A stretch of 6,823 nt of DNA from CAZKFN01 sp964552035 (lineage in GTDB: Bacteria; Bacteroidota; Bacteroidia; Flavobacteriales_E; Vicingaceae): positions 1 through 6,823 of the forward strand of contig CAZKFN010000103.1 in the NCBI GenBank assembly GCA_964552035.1. The letters are read 5' to 3'. Shown one piece after another: positions 1 through 5,680 of the stretch; position 1 is the first letter of the stretch; each line of letters begins with the position of its first letter. The position numbers and the translations under genes were made by a program. The notes beneath the pieces are model-generated. The model ran no database searches. It saw only the letters and a list, made by a program, of their open reading frames with translations, and was not told the DNA's origin.

Positions 1-175
1 TAAATTTTATATAATAAGGCAGGCCTTGCTTTACTCTAGTTTGTTGAAGGATAACTTCAGACAACCAAATTCGGTAAGCTGATTTTGTCTTTCTCCAAGG
101 TAAGTTTCTTTGATATTTTTCGTACCATTTCTTTAAATGGGAGGTTAAGAAGGCGCTTTTGTCTATGTAATTCAT
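1..175 (-). CDS. mutY: A/G-specific adenine glycosylase MutY, N-terminal part (runs off the window)
   Basis: Only the first 58 codons are present; the gene continues past base 1. MutY removes adenine mispaired with 8-oxoguanine, in the GO oxidative-damage repair pathway. The visible protein starts MNYIDKSAFL and carries the family's N-terminal signature: WYEKYQRNLPWRK (residues 17-29), then YRIWLSEVILQQTRV (34-48). E40 in WLSE matches the catalytic glutamate of MutY (E37 in E. coli), and the LQQTRV that follows is the usual helix. The ATG at 175-173 is the natural start, because no in-frame ATG lies just upstream and the length before the LPWR motif is normal. The gene is divergent from the HU gene, with a 142-base gap that must hold both promoters. 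The [4Fe-4S] cluster and the C-terminal 8-oxoG recognition domain are outside the window, so integrity cannot be judged. Confidence 0.93.
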   Translation of the reverse strand, partial: MNYIDKSAFLTSHLKKWYEKYQRNLPWRKTKSAYRIWLSEVILQQTRVKQGLPYYIKF

Positions 176-237
176 AAAATTGTCGAAAAAAACAGGTAGT
201 TTAATGATATTTAGTATTTTAAGTTAGTTAAATATCT

Positions 238-245
238 TAACTTTG
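238..245 (+). promoter_or_regulatory. Candidate -7 promoter element for the HU gene
   Basis: TAACTTTG is an exact match to TAnnTTTG, the -7 element used by the Bacteroidota primary sigma factor. It lies 72 bases before the HU start codon, which would give an A/T-rich leader of roughly 65 bases. No clear TTG -33 element sits 17-23 bases upstream; the closest sequence is TTAG at 211-214. The assignment therefore rests on the -7 match and the position alone. The rest of the 176-317 gap is A/T-rich, and I could not identify a mutY promoter in it. Confidence 0.4.
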
Positions 246-317
246 TTCTGCAACATTCTGGTAATGATTGCAAAATAATAAATAATAGTTACAAATAATA
301 ATCAAAATTAACCTAAA

Positions 318-605
318 ATGACAAAAGCAGATATCGTTGCAGAAATTTCTGAAAACACAGGAGTAGAAAAGGTGGCAGTACAAGCTACAGTTGAACAGTT
401 CATGAAAAGTGTAAGAGATTCTTTAGAAAGGGGAGAGAACGTATATTTACGAGGTTTTGGAAGCTTTATTGTTAAGAAAAGAGCTCAAAAAACAGGAAGA
501 AATATTTCTAAAAACACCACTATGATTATTCCTGCTCATTGCATTCCTTCTTTCAAGCCTTCCAAAGCATTTGTAGAGAAAGTTAAAGAAAATGTAAAGC
601 CTTAA
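318..605 (+). CDS. HU/IHF-family DNA-binding protein
   Basis: A 95-residue histone-like protein, close to the usual 90-100. HU dimers bind and bend DNA in the nucleoid with little sequence preference. The order of elements is canonical: an N-terminal helical dimerisation part opening MTKADIVAEIS (1-11), the turn YLRGFGSFIVKKR (43-55), the DNA-binding arm KTGRNISKNTTMIIPA (58-73), and the closing PSFKPSKAF (78-85). In the arm, the proline that intercalates DNA in typical HU (RNP, position 63) is replaced by Ile (RNI). The ATG follows an A/T-rich leader without a Shine-Dalgarno sequence, as expected in Bacteroidota. It is first in a rightward cluster; the TPR gene begins 13 bases after its stop, so co-transcription is likely. 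Whether it is closer to HU or to IHF in function cannot be read from sequence. Confidence 0.95.
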   Translation: MTKADIVAEISENTGVEKVAVQATVEQFMKSVRDSLERGENVYLRGFGSFIVKKRAQKTGRNISKNTTMIIPAHCIPSFKPSKAFVEKVKENVKP

Positions 606-618
606 ATAAAGCCATACA

Positions 619-1491
619 TTGAAAAATAAAACGACATTGCAACAGTTCCTGTTAATTTTAGCAGGAGTTGTTGTAATTCTCCTTATAGTAATTGCTCCTA
701 AACACAGTAAATCTGATCGCAAGGTACTAGCCAATGAGCATCTTATAGATTCTCATGAGCATCTTCATGAACACGACCATGAAGATGAAATGTCTCAAGA
801 AGATTTCAAGGCGGAAGTTGATTCTGCCTTAGCGATTCAATTTGCTGAACTTGAAGGTGAAATAGAAATGCTGGCAAATGATGAGGAGATTGAATTTTTG
901 TACGATTCTTTAATTGCATTAAGCATCAAAAACAGAATTCCTGTTTATGTTGCTAAATATGCTAATAAAAAAGCAAAAAAGTTACCTACTGAAGGAAATT
1001 GGGCGCAATCAGGGGATTATTACTTTAAGGCATTTCAAATGTCAAATAAGTCGTCCAAGTCTATGATAAAAGGCGCAGCTGCAGCGTATGAGAAGGTAAT
1101 GGAGATGAATCCAGAGAACCTAAATGTCAAAGCAGCCTTAGGAGTGGTTTACATGGAAGGAGCATCATTTTTAGGGCTTACACCCATGAAAGGTATTGGA
1201 GTTTTGCAAGAAGTTTTAGATTCTGACCCTGAAAATGTAAATGCTATGATAAATTTGGGTTATTTTGCAATTCAATCTGGACAGTATGATAAAGCGCTGA
1301 TGCGTTTTGAAAAAGTCTTGGAGATTGACCCAGAGAATACAGATGCATACATCTATTTGACAGATGTTTACCTTTCAATGGGAGAGACAGAAAAGGGAGT
1401 GGAAACCCTAAAGAAATTTAAAATCATAATGAATGATCCTATTGTAGATCGACAAGTGGATGATTACATTAAGAGAATAAAAGAGAATTAA
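619..1491 (+). CDS. Membrane-anchored tetratricopeptide-repeat protein with a His-rich segment (TTG start)
   Basis: A 290-residue protein of unknown specific role. A short lysine-containing N-terminus precedes one hydrophobic segment (about residues 8-27), which fits an uncleaved signal anchor with the rest in the periplasm. Next comes a segment rich in His, Asp and Glu (41-57: six His within 14 residues), an acidic helical stretch (58-105), and about four TPR-like helical pairs (about 127-165, 168-206, 207-240, 241-273). The best repeats contain GQYDKALMRFEKVLEIDPEN (221-240). TPRs serve as protein-protein scaffolds. The start codon is TTG at 619: the frame has a stop at 607-609, and the first ATG is codon 58, which would lose the membrane segment and the His-rich region. 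It sits 13 bases after HU and 21 bases before the small basic gene, so it is probably in one operon with them. No enzymatic domain is visible. Confidence 0.85.
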   Translation: MKNKTTLQQFLLILAGVVVILLIVIAPKHSKSDRKVLANEHLIDSHEHLHEHDHEDEMSQEDFKAEVDSALAIQFAELEGEIEMLANDEEIEFLYDSLIALSIKNRIPVYVAKYANKKAKKLPTEGNWAQSGDYYFKAFQMSNKSSKSMIKGAAAAYEKVMEMNPENLNVKAALGVVYMEGASFLGLTPMKGIGVLQEVLDSDPENVNAMINLGYFAIQSGQYDKALMRFEKVLEIDPENTDAYIYLTDVYLSMGETEKGVETLKKFKIIMNDPIVDRQVDDYIKRIKEN

Positions 1492-1512
1492 AAATATTTA
1501 AAAAGATTAGTT

Positions 1513-1605
1513 ATGCCAAGCGGTAAGAAGAGAAAAAGACATAAGATGGCAACTCACAAACGCAAAAAAAGATTGCGTAAAAATCGCCATAAGAAGAAAA
1601 AGTAA
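1513..1605 (+). CDS. Very basic 30-residue protein, probable ribosome- or RNA-associated small protein
   Basis: A complete 30-codon frame, ATG at 1513 and TAA at 1603-1605. It begins MPSGKKRKRHKMATHKRKK and ends in four lysines. The product has 12 Lys, 6 Arg and 3 His among 30 residues and no acidic residue, a composition typical of small ribosomal proteins or of peptides buried in rRNA. The start is 21 bases after the TPR stop, consistent with an operon, and the gene lies just upstream of the RNase G gene. From memory, near-identical MPSGKKRKRHK...THKRKKR peptides occur at this place in other Flavobacteriales. It may correspond to a Bacteroidota-specific small ribosomal protein (the F. johnsoniae ribosome structure reported a novel one named bL38), but I cannot confirm that match. 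It is unlike bTHX, the other tiny basic ribosomal protein I considered. Confidence 0.8.
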   Translation: MPSGKKRKRHKMATHKRKKRLRKNRHKKKK

Positions 1606-1739
1606 GATCCTTATTTATTATAAAGGTATCTATTTCAAACCTACTTTTTGTTCCCTATAAAGTATTCCCTGCATGCTTATGTGATGGGATACTCTTGTTT
1701 GCATAGCTTTAGCTCATTTGAGCATAGAAGTAAATAACC
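1606..1739 (+). promoter_or_regulatory. Leader region of the RNase G gene with possible alternative hairpins
   Basis: This 134-base gap has no gene. Three possible stems are visible. One is GATCCTT (1606-1612) with AAGGTATC (1623-1630), with one bulged base. The second is AGTATTCCC (1661-1669) with GGGATACT (1686-1693), again with one bulge and a 16-base loop. The third is GCTC (1712-1715) with GAGC (1720-1723). GTATC of the first stem (1626-1630) can also pair with GATAC of the second (1688-1692), so two folds could compete. None is followed by a T-run, so none looks like an ordinary terminator. Two 7-of-8 matches to TAnnTTTG occur (TACTTTTT from 1642, TAGCTTTA from 1704), so a promoter of its own is possible but not clear. 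Confidence 0.35.
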
Positions 1740-3293
1740 ATGAGTGTTGATTTAGTAATTAACTCTAGTGCTTCAGAAGCTACAATTGCGCTTTTAGAAG
1801 ACAAACGTTTAATAGAGTTACACAAAGAAAAAAGCAATAATAATTACGCCGTAGGCGATATTTTCCTAGCAAGAATTAAAAAGGTAATGCCTGGTCTTAA
1901 CGCAGCATTTGTTGATGTTGGCTATAAAAAGGATGCCTTCTTGCATTATTTAGATTTAGGAACAAACTTTGCTTCTCAAAATAAATTTGTTCAAGGAATT
2001 ATTAAGAAAAAGCAGAATACGGCTAAATTGAATAACTTTAAATTTGAGCCTGAGATTAATAAGGACGGTAAGATTGATGAGCAATTATCAGCCAACCAAT
2101 ACATCTTAGTACAAATAGCAAAAGAACCTATATCTACTAAAGGCCCAAGGTTAAGTAGTGAACTGTCTATTGCTGGTCGATATATGGTTCTAGTTCCTTT
2201 TTCAGAGAGGATCTCAGTTTCTCAAAAGATTCGAAATAATGAAGAAAAAGATCGACTAAAGCGCTTAATTAAAAGTATACGCCCTCCAGGATTTGGAGTA
2301 ATCGTTAGAACGGTAGCTAAAAATAAAAAGGTCGCTGATTTACACAATGATTTAAATGATTTAGTGAGCAAATGGGAAGAATGTGTAATAAAGATGAAAA
2401 ATGCTAAGCCTCCCAAACGAGTTCTTGGTGAAATTAGCAGAAGTTCTGCCATGCTTAGAGATCTTTTAAACAAGGACTTTAACAACATTTATGTCGATGA
2501 CTTTGATACTAAGGCCGAACTTGTATCCTATGTCCAATCCATTGCTCCAGGAAAGGAGAAAATGGTTAAAGGATATAGAAGAAAAATTCCAATTTTCGAA
2601 CATTTTGGTATTGAAAGACAAATAAAGGCCCTTTTTGGAAAGAATGTAACCATGAAGTCTGGCGCCTATTTAGTTATTGAACATACAGAAGCTATGCACG
2701 TAATTGATGTGAATAGTGGACAAAGAAGGCGCTCAACAAATGACCAAGAACAGAATGCACTTGAGGTCAATATTGAAGCTGCAGAAGAAATTGCAAGACA
2801 GTTGCGCCTTAGAGATATGGGAGGAATTATCGTAATAGACTTTATTGATATGAAAGAGGGAGCTAATCGAGAGGCTCTCTACGATAAAATGAGGGGGTTT
2901 ATGAGTGATGATAGAGCAAGGCACACCGTTCTTCCACCAACAAAATTTGGGTTAATCCAGATTACAAGACAAAGGGTTAGACCTGAAATGGAGATAGAAA
3001 CGGCTGAAAAATGTCCTTGTTGTCATGGAACAGGTAAAACGGAAGCTACGATTTTGCTAATAGACGAAATCCAAAATAACCTAAGGTATATCATAGAACA
3101 TCAAAAATTTAAACAATTACATTTGATAACGCACCCTTTTATTAGTGCCTATCTTACAAAAGGCTTTTACTCTATACAAAGGAAATGGTTAATGAAGTAT
3201 AAAAAATGGATTAATATTAGATCTTCTGAAGCTAGCCAACTTCTAGAATATAGTTTTGTCGATGAGAAGGGAGAAAAGGTCAGTCTGAAGTAG
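1740..3293 (+). CDS. rng: RNase E/G family endoribonuclease
   Basis: A 517-residue endoribonuclease that cleaves single-stranded A/U-rich RNA in mRNA turnover and rRNA/tRNA maturation. The N-terminus (SVDLVINSSASEATIALLED) aligns by eye with E. coli RNase G. An S1 RNA-binding domain follows (about 36-131: GDIFLARIKKVMPGLNAAFVDVG), then the catalytic core. The metal-binding aspartates are D323 in HVIDVNSG and D367 in IIVIDFIDM. C425 and C428 in CPCCHGTG match the Zn-link cysteines that join subunits in RNase E. There is no long C-terminal degradosome scaffold, so the architecture is that of RNase G rather than E. coli RNase E. The S1 domain has a Lys/Asn-rich insertion (about 75-118) relative to E. 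coli. The gene follows the small basic protein and converges on the transporter gene, with 45 bases between the two stops. Confidence 0.95.
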   Translation: MSVDLVINSSASEATIALLEDKRLIELHKEKSNNNYAVGDIFLARIKKVMPGLNAAFVDVGYKKDAFLHYLDLGTNFASQNKFVQGIIKKKQNTAKLNNFKFEPEINKDGKIDEQLSANQYILVQIAKEPISTKGPRLSSELSIAGRYMVLVPFSERISVSQKIRNNEEKDRLKRLIKSIRPPGFGVIVRTVAKNKKVADLHNDLNDLVSKWEECVIKMKNAKPPKRVLGEISRSSAMLRDLLNKDFNNIYVDDFDTKAELVSYVQSIAPGKEKMVKGYRRKIPIFEHFGIERQIKALFGKNVTMKSGAYLVIEHTEAMHVIDVNSGQRRRSTNDQEQNALEVNIEAAEEIARQLRLRDMGGIIVIDFIDMKEGANREALYDKMRGFMSDDRARHTVLPPTKFGLIQITRQRVRPEMEIETAEKCPCCHGTGKTEATILLIDEIQNNLRYIIEHQKFKQLHLITHPFISAYLTKGFYSIQRKWLMKYKKWINIRSSEASQLLEYSFVDEKGEKVSLK

Positions 3294-3338
3294 TGTTCTT
3301 AATCTGAGCCATTTAAGGGTGTAATAAAAAAAATATTC

Positions 3339-4043
3339 CTAGCTAATCTTTAAGTTTTTTAATTTGTTATAATGAAAGGTTAAAGGTAGTATTGAAATAA
3401 ATATAATTCCTGCAGCTATGATGAAAGTCCACTTTACATTGGCGTTTTCATTAAAGAATTGCAAAGAGAATAAACTGAGGAAAACGGATCTAAATAAAAC
3501 ATTGATGCTTTGAAATACGCTATTTACCCTGCCAATAACGTAGTTTGGAATGTGATTAAAAAGATAGGTAATTCTTTGAATCCTAATTCCTGCATTGGAT
3601 ATACCCAAAGCAAAGGAAAAGATTAATAAAAGATATATGGCTTTTGTAATAGAAAGTACAACAAAGGCAGTTAGTGCTACAACCATTAAAGCGATGATAG
3701 CAAAAACAGCATTCCTTTTTCTAAAAATCCAACTGATAGAAAAACCTGCTAAAAGCGCACCTCCAGCATAAAATATTTTAGTAATAGCATAAACATCGCC
3801 TGAAGCATTTAAATGTTGATCAATATAAACAGGCCATAAGACATGATTAGAAATGATGACAAATATAAAAACGGAATAAGAAAGTATTCCAAAATAAAAG
3901 AGTAGAGGGTGATTCTTTAAATAATTTAATCCGACTTTTAAACGTTGCATAACGGTTGCTTCTGTTTTTTTTCTTTCTGCAAGAGGGGTATATTTTATAA
4001 TTGAAATTATAGGTATTGCAATAATGTATGAGCAAGCATCCAT
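3339..4043 (-). CDS. MFS transporter, C-terminal fragment (helices 6-12)
   Basis: This is the downstream part of the interrupted transporter: 234 residues if read from the ATG at 4043, which is the first ATG after the stop and in the same frame. Helix 6 (about 5-17) is followed by the cytoplasmic linker between the two halves (about 18-46, rich in Lys and Arg). Six hydrophobic segments then run from about 48 to 224, with a motif-A-like turn at WIFRKRN (105-111). Reinitiation 12 bases after the stop is conceivable, but that ATG is more likely an internal Met. There is no Shine-Dalgarno sequence before it. It ends 45 bases from the stop of the RNase G gene, which it faces tail to tail. Confidence 0.7.
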   Translation of the reverse strand: MDACSYIIAIPIISIIKYTPLAERKKTEATVMQRLKVGLNYLKNHPLLFYFGILSYSVFIFVIISNHVLWPVYIDQHLNASGDVYAITKIFYAGGALLAGFSISWIFRKRNAVFAIIALMVVALTAFVVLSITKAIYLLLIFSFALGISNAGIRIQRITYLFNHIPNYVIGRVNSVFQSINVLFRSVFLSLFSLQFFNENANVKWTFIIAAGIIFISILPLTFHYNKLKNLKIS

Positions 4044-4055
4044 TAAAAAAATCTT

Positions 4056-4592
4056 TTACATTGACCAGGGTTCAATATGAATAACCAACCCCCATAGAGT
4101 AGTGTTAATTCCTTCGATTAACAAGACAGCCAGTCCACCTGAAAGTACATTAGTTGCTTGTCCAATAATTTCTAATAAAGAGTTGGTTTTTGCGTATTGA
4201 TGTTGTTCGGTGATTTCTTGCCCAAAGGCATAAAGTGTAGGAAAATGAATGTTAAAATTAAATAGGGTAAAACAAAAAGCTAAAGCGATCAAAAAGGCGG
4301 GGATACTTCCATTGATATATCCTATTCCAGAGATAGTAAACATAATAATGGTACTGCATATACAAATTCCTAAGAATATATTTTTTCTTGGAAATCGATC
4401 GATAAGCGTTCCAGCATATAAACCCCAAAAGATGGAAATAAAAGTTGCAGCGGCATAAATAAGAGAAAAGGTGGAGTTCGCATGGAGGTGTTTAGCAAAG
4501 TACCAAGGAATAGCTAACATACTTATTCCTTGAGCAAATCTTGTTATTGCATTTGCGCTAAGTAATAAATAAAGTGCTTGTTTGTTCCTCAA
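4056..4592 (-). CDS. MFS transporter, N-terminal fragment (helices 1-5)
   Basis: This is the upstream part of the interrupted transporter: 178 residues from the ATG at 4592 to the in-frame TAA. It holds five membrane helices (about 7-30, 42-62, 72-91, 97-118, 139-160). The MFS signature motif A lies in the loop between helices 2 and 3, at G57-K70 (GLYAGTLIDRFPRK), with D65, R66 and R69 in the expected places. QYAKTNSLLEIIGQATNVLSG (from 132) resembles the start of helix 5 in EntS-like exporters. The start follows a good -7 promoter match by about 26 bases. On its own the fragment lacks the C-terminal half needed for transport. Confidence 0.8.
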   Translation of the reverse strand: MRNKQALYLLLSANAITRFAQGISMLAIPWYFAKHLHANSTFSLIYAAATFISIFWGLYAGTLIDRFPRKNIFLGICICSTIIMFTISGIGYINGSIPAFLIALAFCFTLFNFNIHFPTLYAFGQEITEQHQYAKTNSLLEIIGQATNVLSGGLAVLLIEGINTTLWGLVIHIEPWSM

Positions 4593-4607
4593 ATTGCTTT
4601 CTCCCGC

Positions 4608-4627
4608 TTATTTTCGTACAAAAATAA
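4608..4627. promoter_or_regulatory. Near-perfect palindrome between the transporter gene and recX
   Basis: TTATTTTCGTACAAAAATAA is a 20-base inverted repeat centred on GTAC (4616-4619), with one mismatched pair (C4615 against A4620). Its left arm holds TATTTTCG (4609-4616), a 7-of-8 match to TAnnTTTG reading toward recX. Its right arm, on the other strand, holds TATTTTTG (4626-4619), an exact match reading toward the transporter. The symmetry may come simply from two face-to-face -7 elements, or it may be an operator for a dimeric regulator. Confidence 0.45.
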
Positions 4628-4650
4628 CATCCTGTTCTATCAATGCACAA
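4619..4650 (-). promoter_or_regulatory. Promoter of the MFS transporter gene
   Basis: Reading leftward, TTG at 4650-4648 (-33) is followed after 21 bases by TATTTTTG at 4626-4619, an exact TAnnTTTG -7 element. The spacing lies within the 17-23 range reported for Bacteroidota. The transporter ATG at 4592 is 26 bases beyond the -7 box, giving a short leader. The -33 element lies inside the first codons of recX, so the two genes share promoter DNA. Confidence 0.55.
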
Positions 4651-5119
4651 TAATAAAAGCTATTCTTTTGATGAAATATTAAGCAAACTGATGAGATATT
4701 GCAGTTATCAGGAAAGATCTTTATTTGAAATTAGGCAGAAAGCAAGAACTTTGGGAGCTAATAATGAAGAGAGTCAAAGATTAATTAAAGCCTTAGAGGA
4801 GGATGGTTTCTTTAATGAAAAGCGATTTGTCGAAGCTTATGTGAGAGGGAAGTTAAAAATAAAGCGCTGGGGTAAATATAAAATAATTGAGGGTTTATAT
4901 GCGAAAGGAGTTTCTAAGCAGAATATTGAGGAAGCTGTTGAAGCAATTCCCGCAGAAACTTATAAAGATAACTTAAAATACTTATTAGATAAGAGAAAAG
5001 TTACAGGTTGCCTCAGCCCAGACGAGGTGGCCAAACATTTTAGGTATTTTCTTTCCAAGGGATACGAGTCCACTGAAATTGAACAGTTATTTAGAGAGAA
5101 AAAATGGATGAAACAATAG
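4643..5119 (+). CDS. recX: RecX family regulatory protein
   Basis: A 158-residue cytoplasmic protein of the usual RecX length. RecX proteins bind the RecA filament groove and modulate, usually restrain, RecA strand exchange and SOS activation. Tandem three-helix repeats are visible: LMRYCSYQERSLFEIRQKA (16-34), then ALEEDGFFNEKRFVEAYVRG (50-69) with the family's DGF-NE-RF-AYVRGK core, and WGKYKIIEGLYAKGVSKQNI (76-95). A third, weaker repeat follows at about 107-155. The ATG at 4643 has no close upstream in-frame alternative. The gene is not next to recA here and stands alone on its strand, divergent from the transporter by 50 bases. Its TAG ends 2 bases from the end of the facing membrane-protein gene. 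Confidence 0.92.
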   Translation: MHNNKSYSFDEILSKLMRYCSYQERSLFEIRQKARTLGANNEESQRLIKALEEDGFFNEKRFVEAYVRGKLKIKRWGKYKIIEGLYAKGVSKQNIEEAVEAIPAETYKDNLKYLLDKRKVTGCLSPDEVAKHFRYFLSKGYESTEIEQLFREKKWMKQ

Positions 5120-5121
5120 TG

Positions 5122-5679
5122 TTAAGGTTTTAAAGTTTTGTCTTTTATAATTCGAATGCCGAATAAACCATCAGAGAACTTATATTCTATTTTTTTAGCT
5201 GTTGAAATGTTTCCAATGTTTTCTGTTGCTTTGATTTCCCTTAAATATAATTTGTCTTCATAAGCATCGTTTTCTAAGGTTAAGACATGGCCTGAATATT
5301 CGTCAATTTTATTTATAGAGACAATTGAATAAGTTTCGGTATAGTTTTTAGAAGAAAAGCCAATATTTAAACTTAAAATGAGAAGTAGAAACAGTGGACC
5401 AACGCAAATAAGGTTATAGATAATGTATTCATAATAACTTAGCCTTATTTTTTTGCGATATACTCGAATGGGAATAAAAAAGCTAATACCTACAGTCAAT
5501 GCTAAAAGCCGGAATAAATTAAGTAATTTAAGTTCTAGGATTTTAAATAATTCAATAATAAAAAAGTAATTTATAAAATAAGCAAGTACGACGAAGGCAA
5601 TCAACTGTTCCGTTTTATGTTTTGCGGGAGTTGGGTTTGCGGATGACTCTTTTTTTATTATTTTTTCTTTTTTACTCAT
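5122..5679 (-). CDS. Small membrane protein of unknown function
   Basis: I do not recognise this 185-residue protein. A basic N-terminus (MSKKEKIIKKES, then up to residue 23) is followed by three probable membrane helices (about 25-46, 51-71 and 87-107). A soluble C-terminal region of about 75 residues (110-185) then reads as alternating beta-strand-like segments (IVSINKIDEYSGHVLTLEND; YLREIKATENIG; KIEYKFSDGLFGIRII). Between helices 2 and 3 is a basic loop, RVYRKKIRLSYYEY (72-85). Its ATG comes one base after the stop of the M42 peptidase gene (TAAGATG), so translational coupling in a two-gene operon is likely. The function of the pair is not evident. Its stop faces the recX stop with a 2-base gap and no terminator between them. 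Confidence 0.75.
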   Translation of the reverse strand: MSKKEKIIKKESSANPTPAKHKTEQLIAFVVLAYFINYFFIIELFKILELKLLNLFRLLALTVGISFFIPIRVYRKKIRLSYYEYIIYNLICVGPLFLLLILSLNIGFSSKNYTETYSIVSINKIDEYSGHVLTLENDAYEDKLYLREIKATENIGNISTAKKIEYKFSDGLFGIRIIKDKTLKP

Positions 5680-5680
5680 C

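Larger units (their letters stand above)
3339..4592 (-). pseudogene. MFS transporter gene interrupted by one in-frame TAA
   Basis: Read as one frame, the locus encodes about 417 residues, the normal size for a 12-helix major facilitator superfamily transporter. A single stop, TAA at 4058-4056, interrupts it after residue 178. The frame does not shift: the next codons (Lys, Ile, Phe, Leu) lead straight into MDACSYIIAIPIIS, and 238 codons stay open to the TAG at 3341-3339. The stop falls just before the sixth membrane helix, so neither half is a complete 6-helix domain. A CAA-to-TAA change fits, because Gln would be natural in WSM-x-KIFLMDA. The intact remainder suggests a recent mutation, a base-call error, or a functional stop. 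The family resembles MFS_3/EntS-like exporters, but the substrate is unknown. The stop is not recoding: HU, TPR, the 30-residue gene and the peptidase all end in TAA. Confidence 0.75.

Noticed and set aside
447..734. 95-codon leftward frame across the HU gene and the start of the TPR gene.
   Set aside because: It lies antisense to two well-supported genes and its translation resembles no family; it is a shadow of the coding strand.
1671..1676. GCATGC palindrome in the RNase G leader as an operator.
   Set aside because: A six-base palindrome is expected by chance and has no second copy nearby.
1661..1693. Rho-independent terminator closing the HU-TPR-small-protein operon.
   Set aside because: The stem has a bulge and a 16-base loop and is not followed by a T-run, so it is described as possible leader structure instead.
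2222..2488. 88-codon leftward frame inside the RNase G gene.
   Set aside because: It is antisense to a conserved enzyme core, has no plausible start context and no recognisable domain.
4056..4058. Reassignment of TAA to glutamine, prompted by a natural Gln position and a nearby tRNA-Gln.
   Set aside because: The tRNA has the ordinary UUG anticodon, and several intact genes here (HU, TPR, the 30-residue gene, the peptidase) end in TAA at the expected length.
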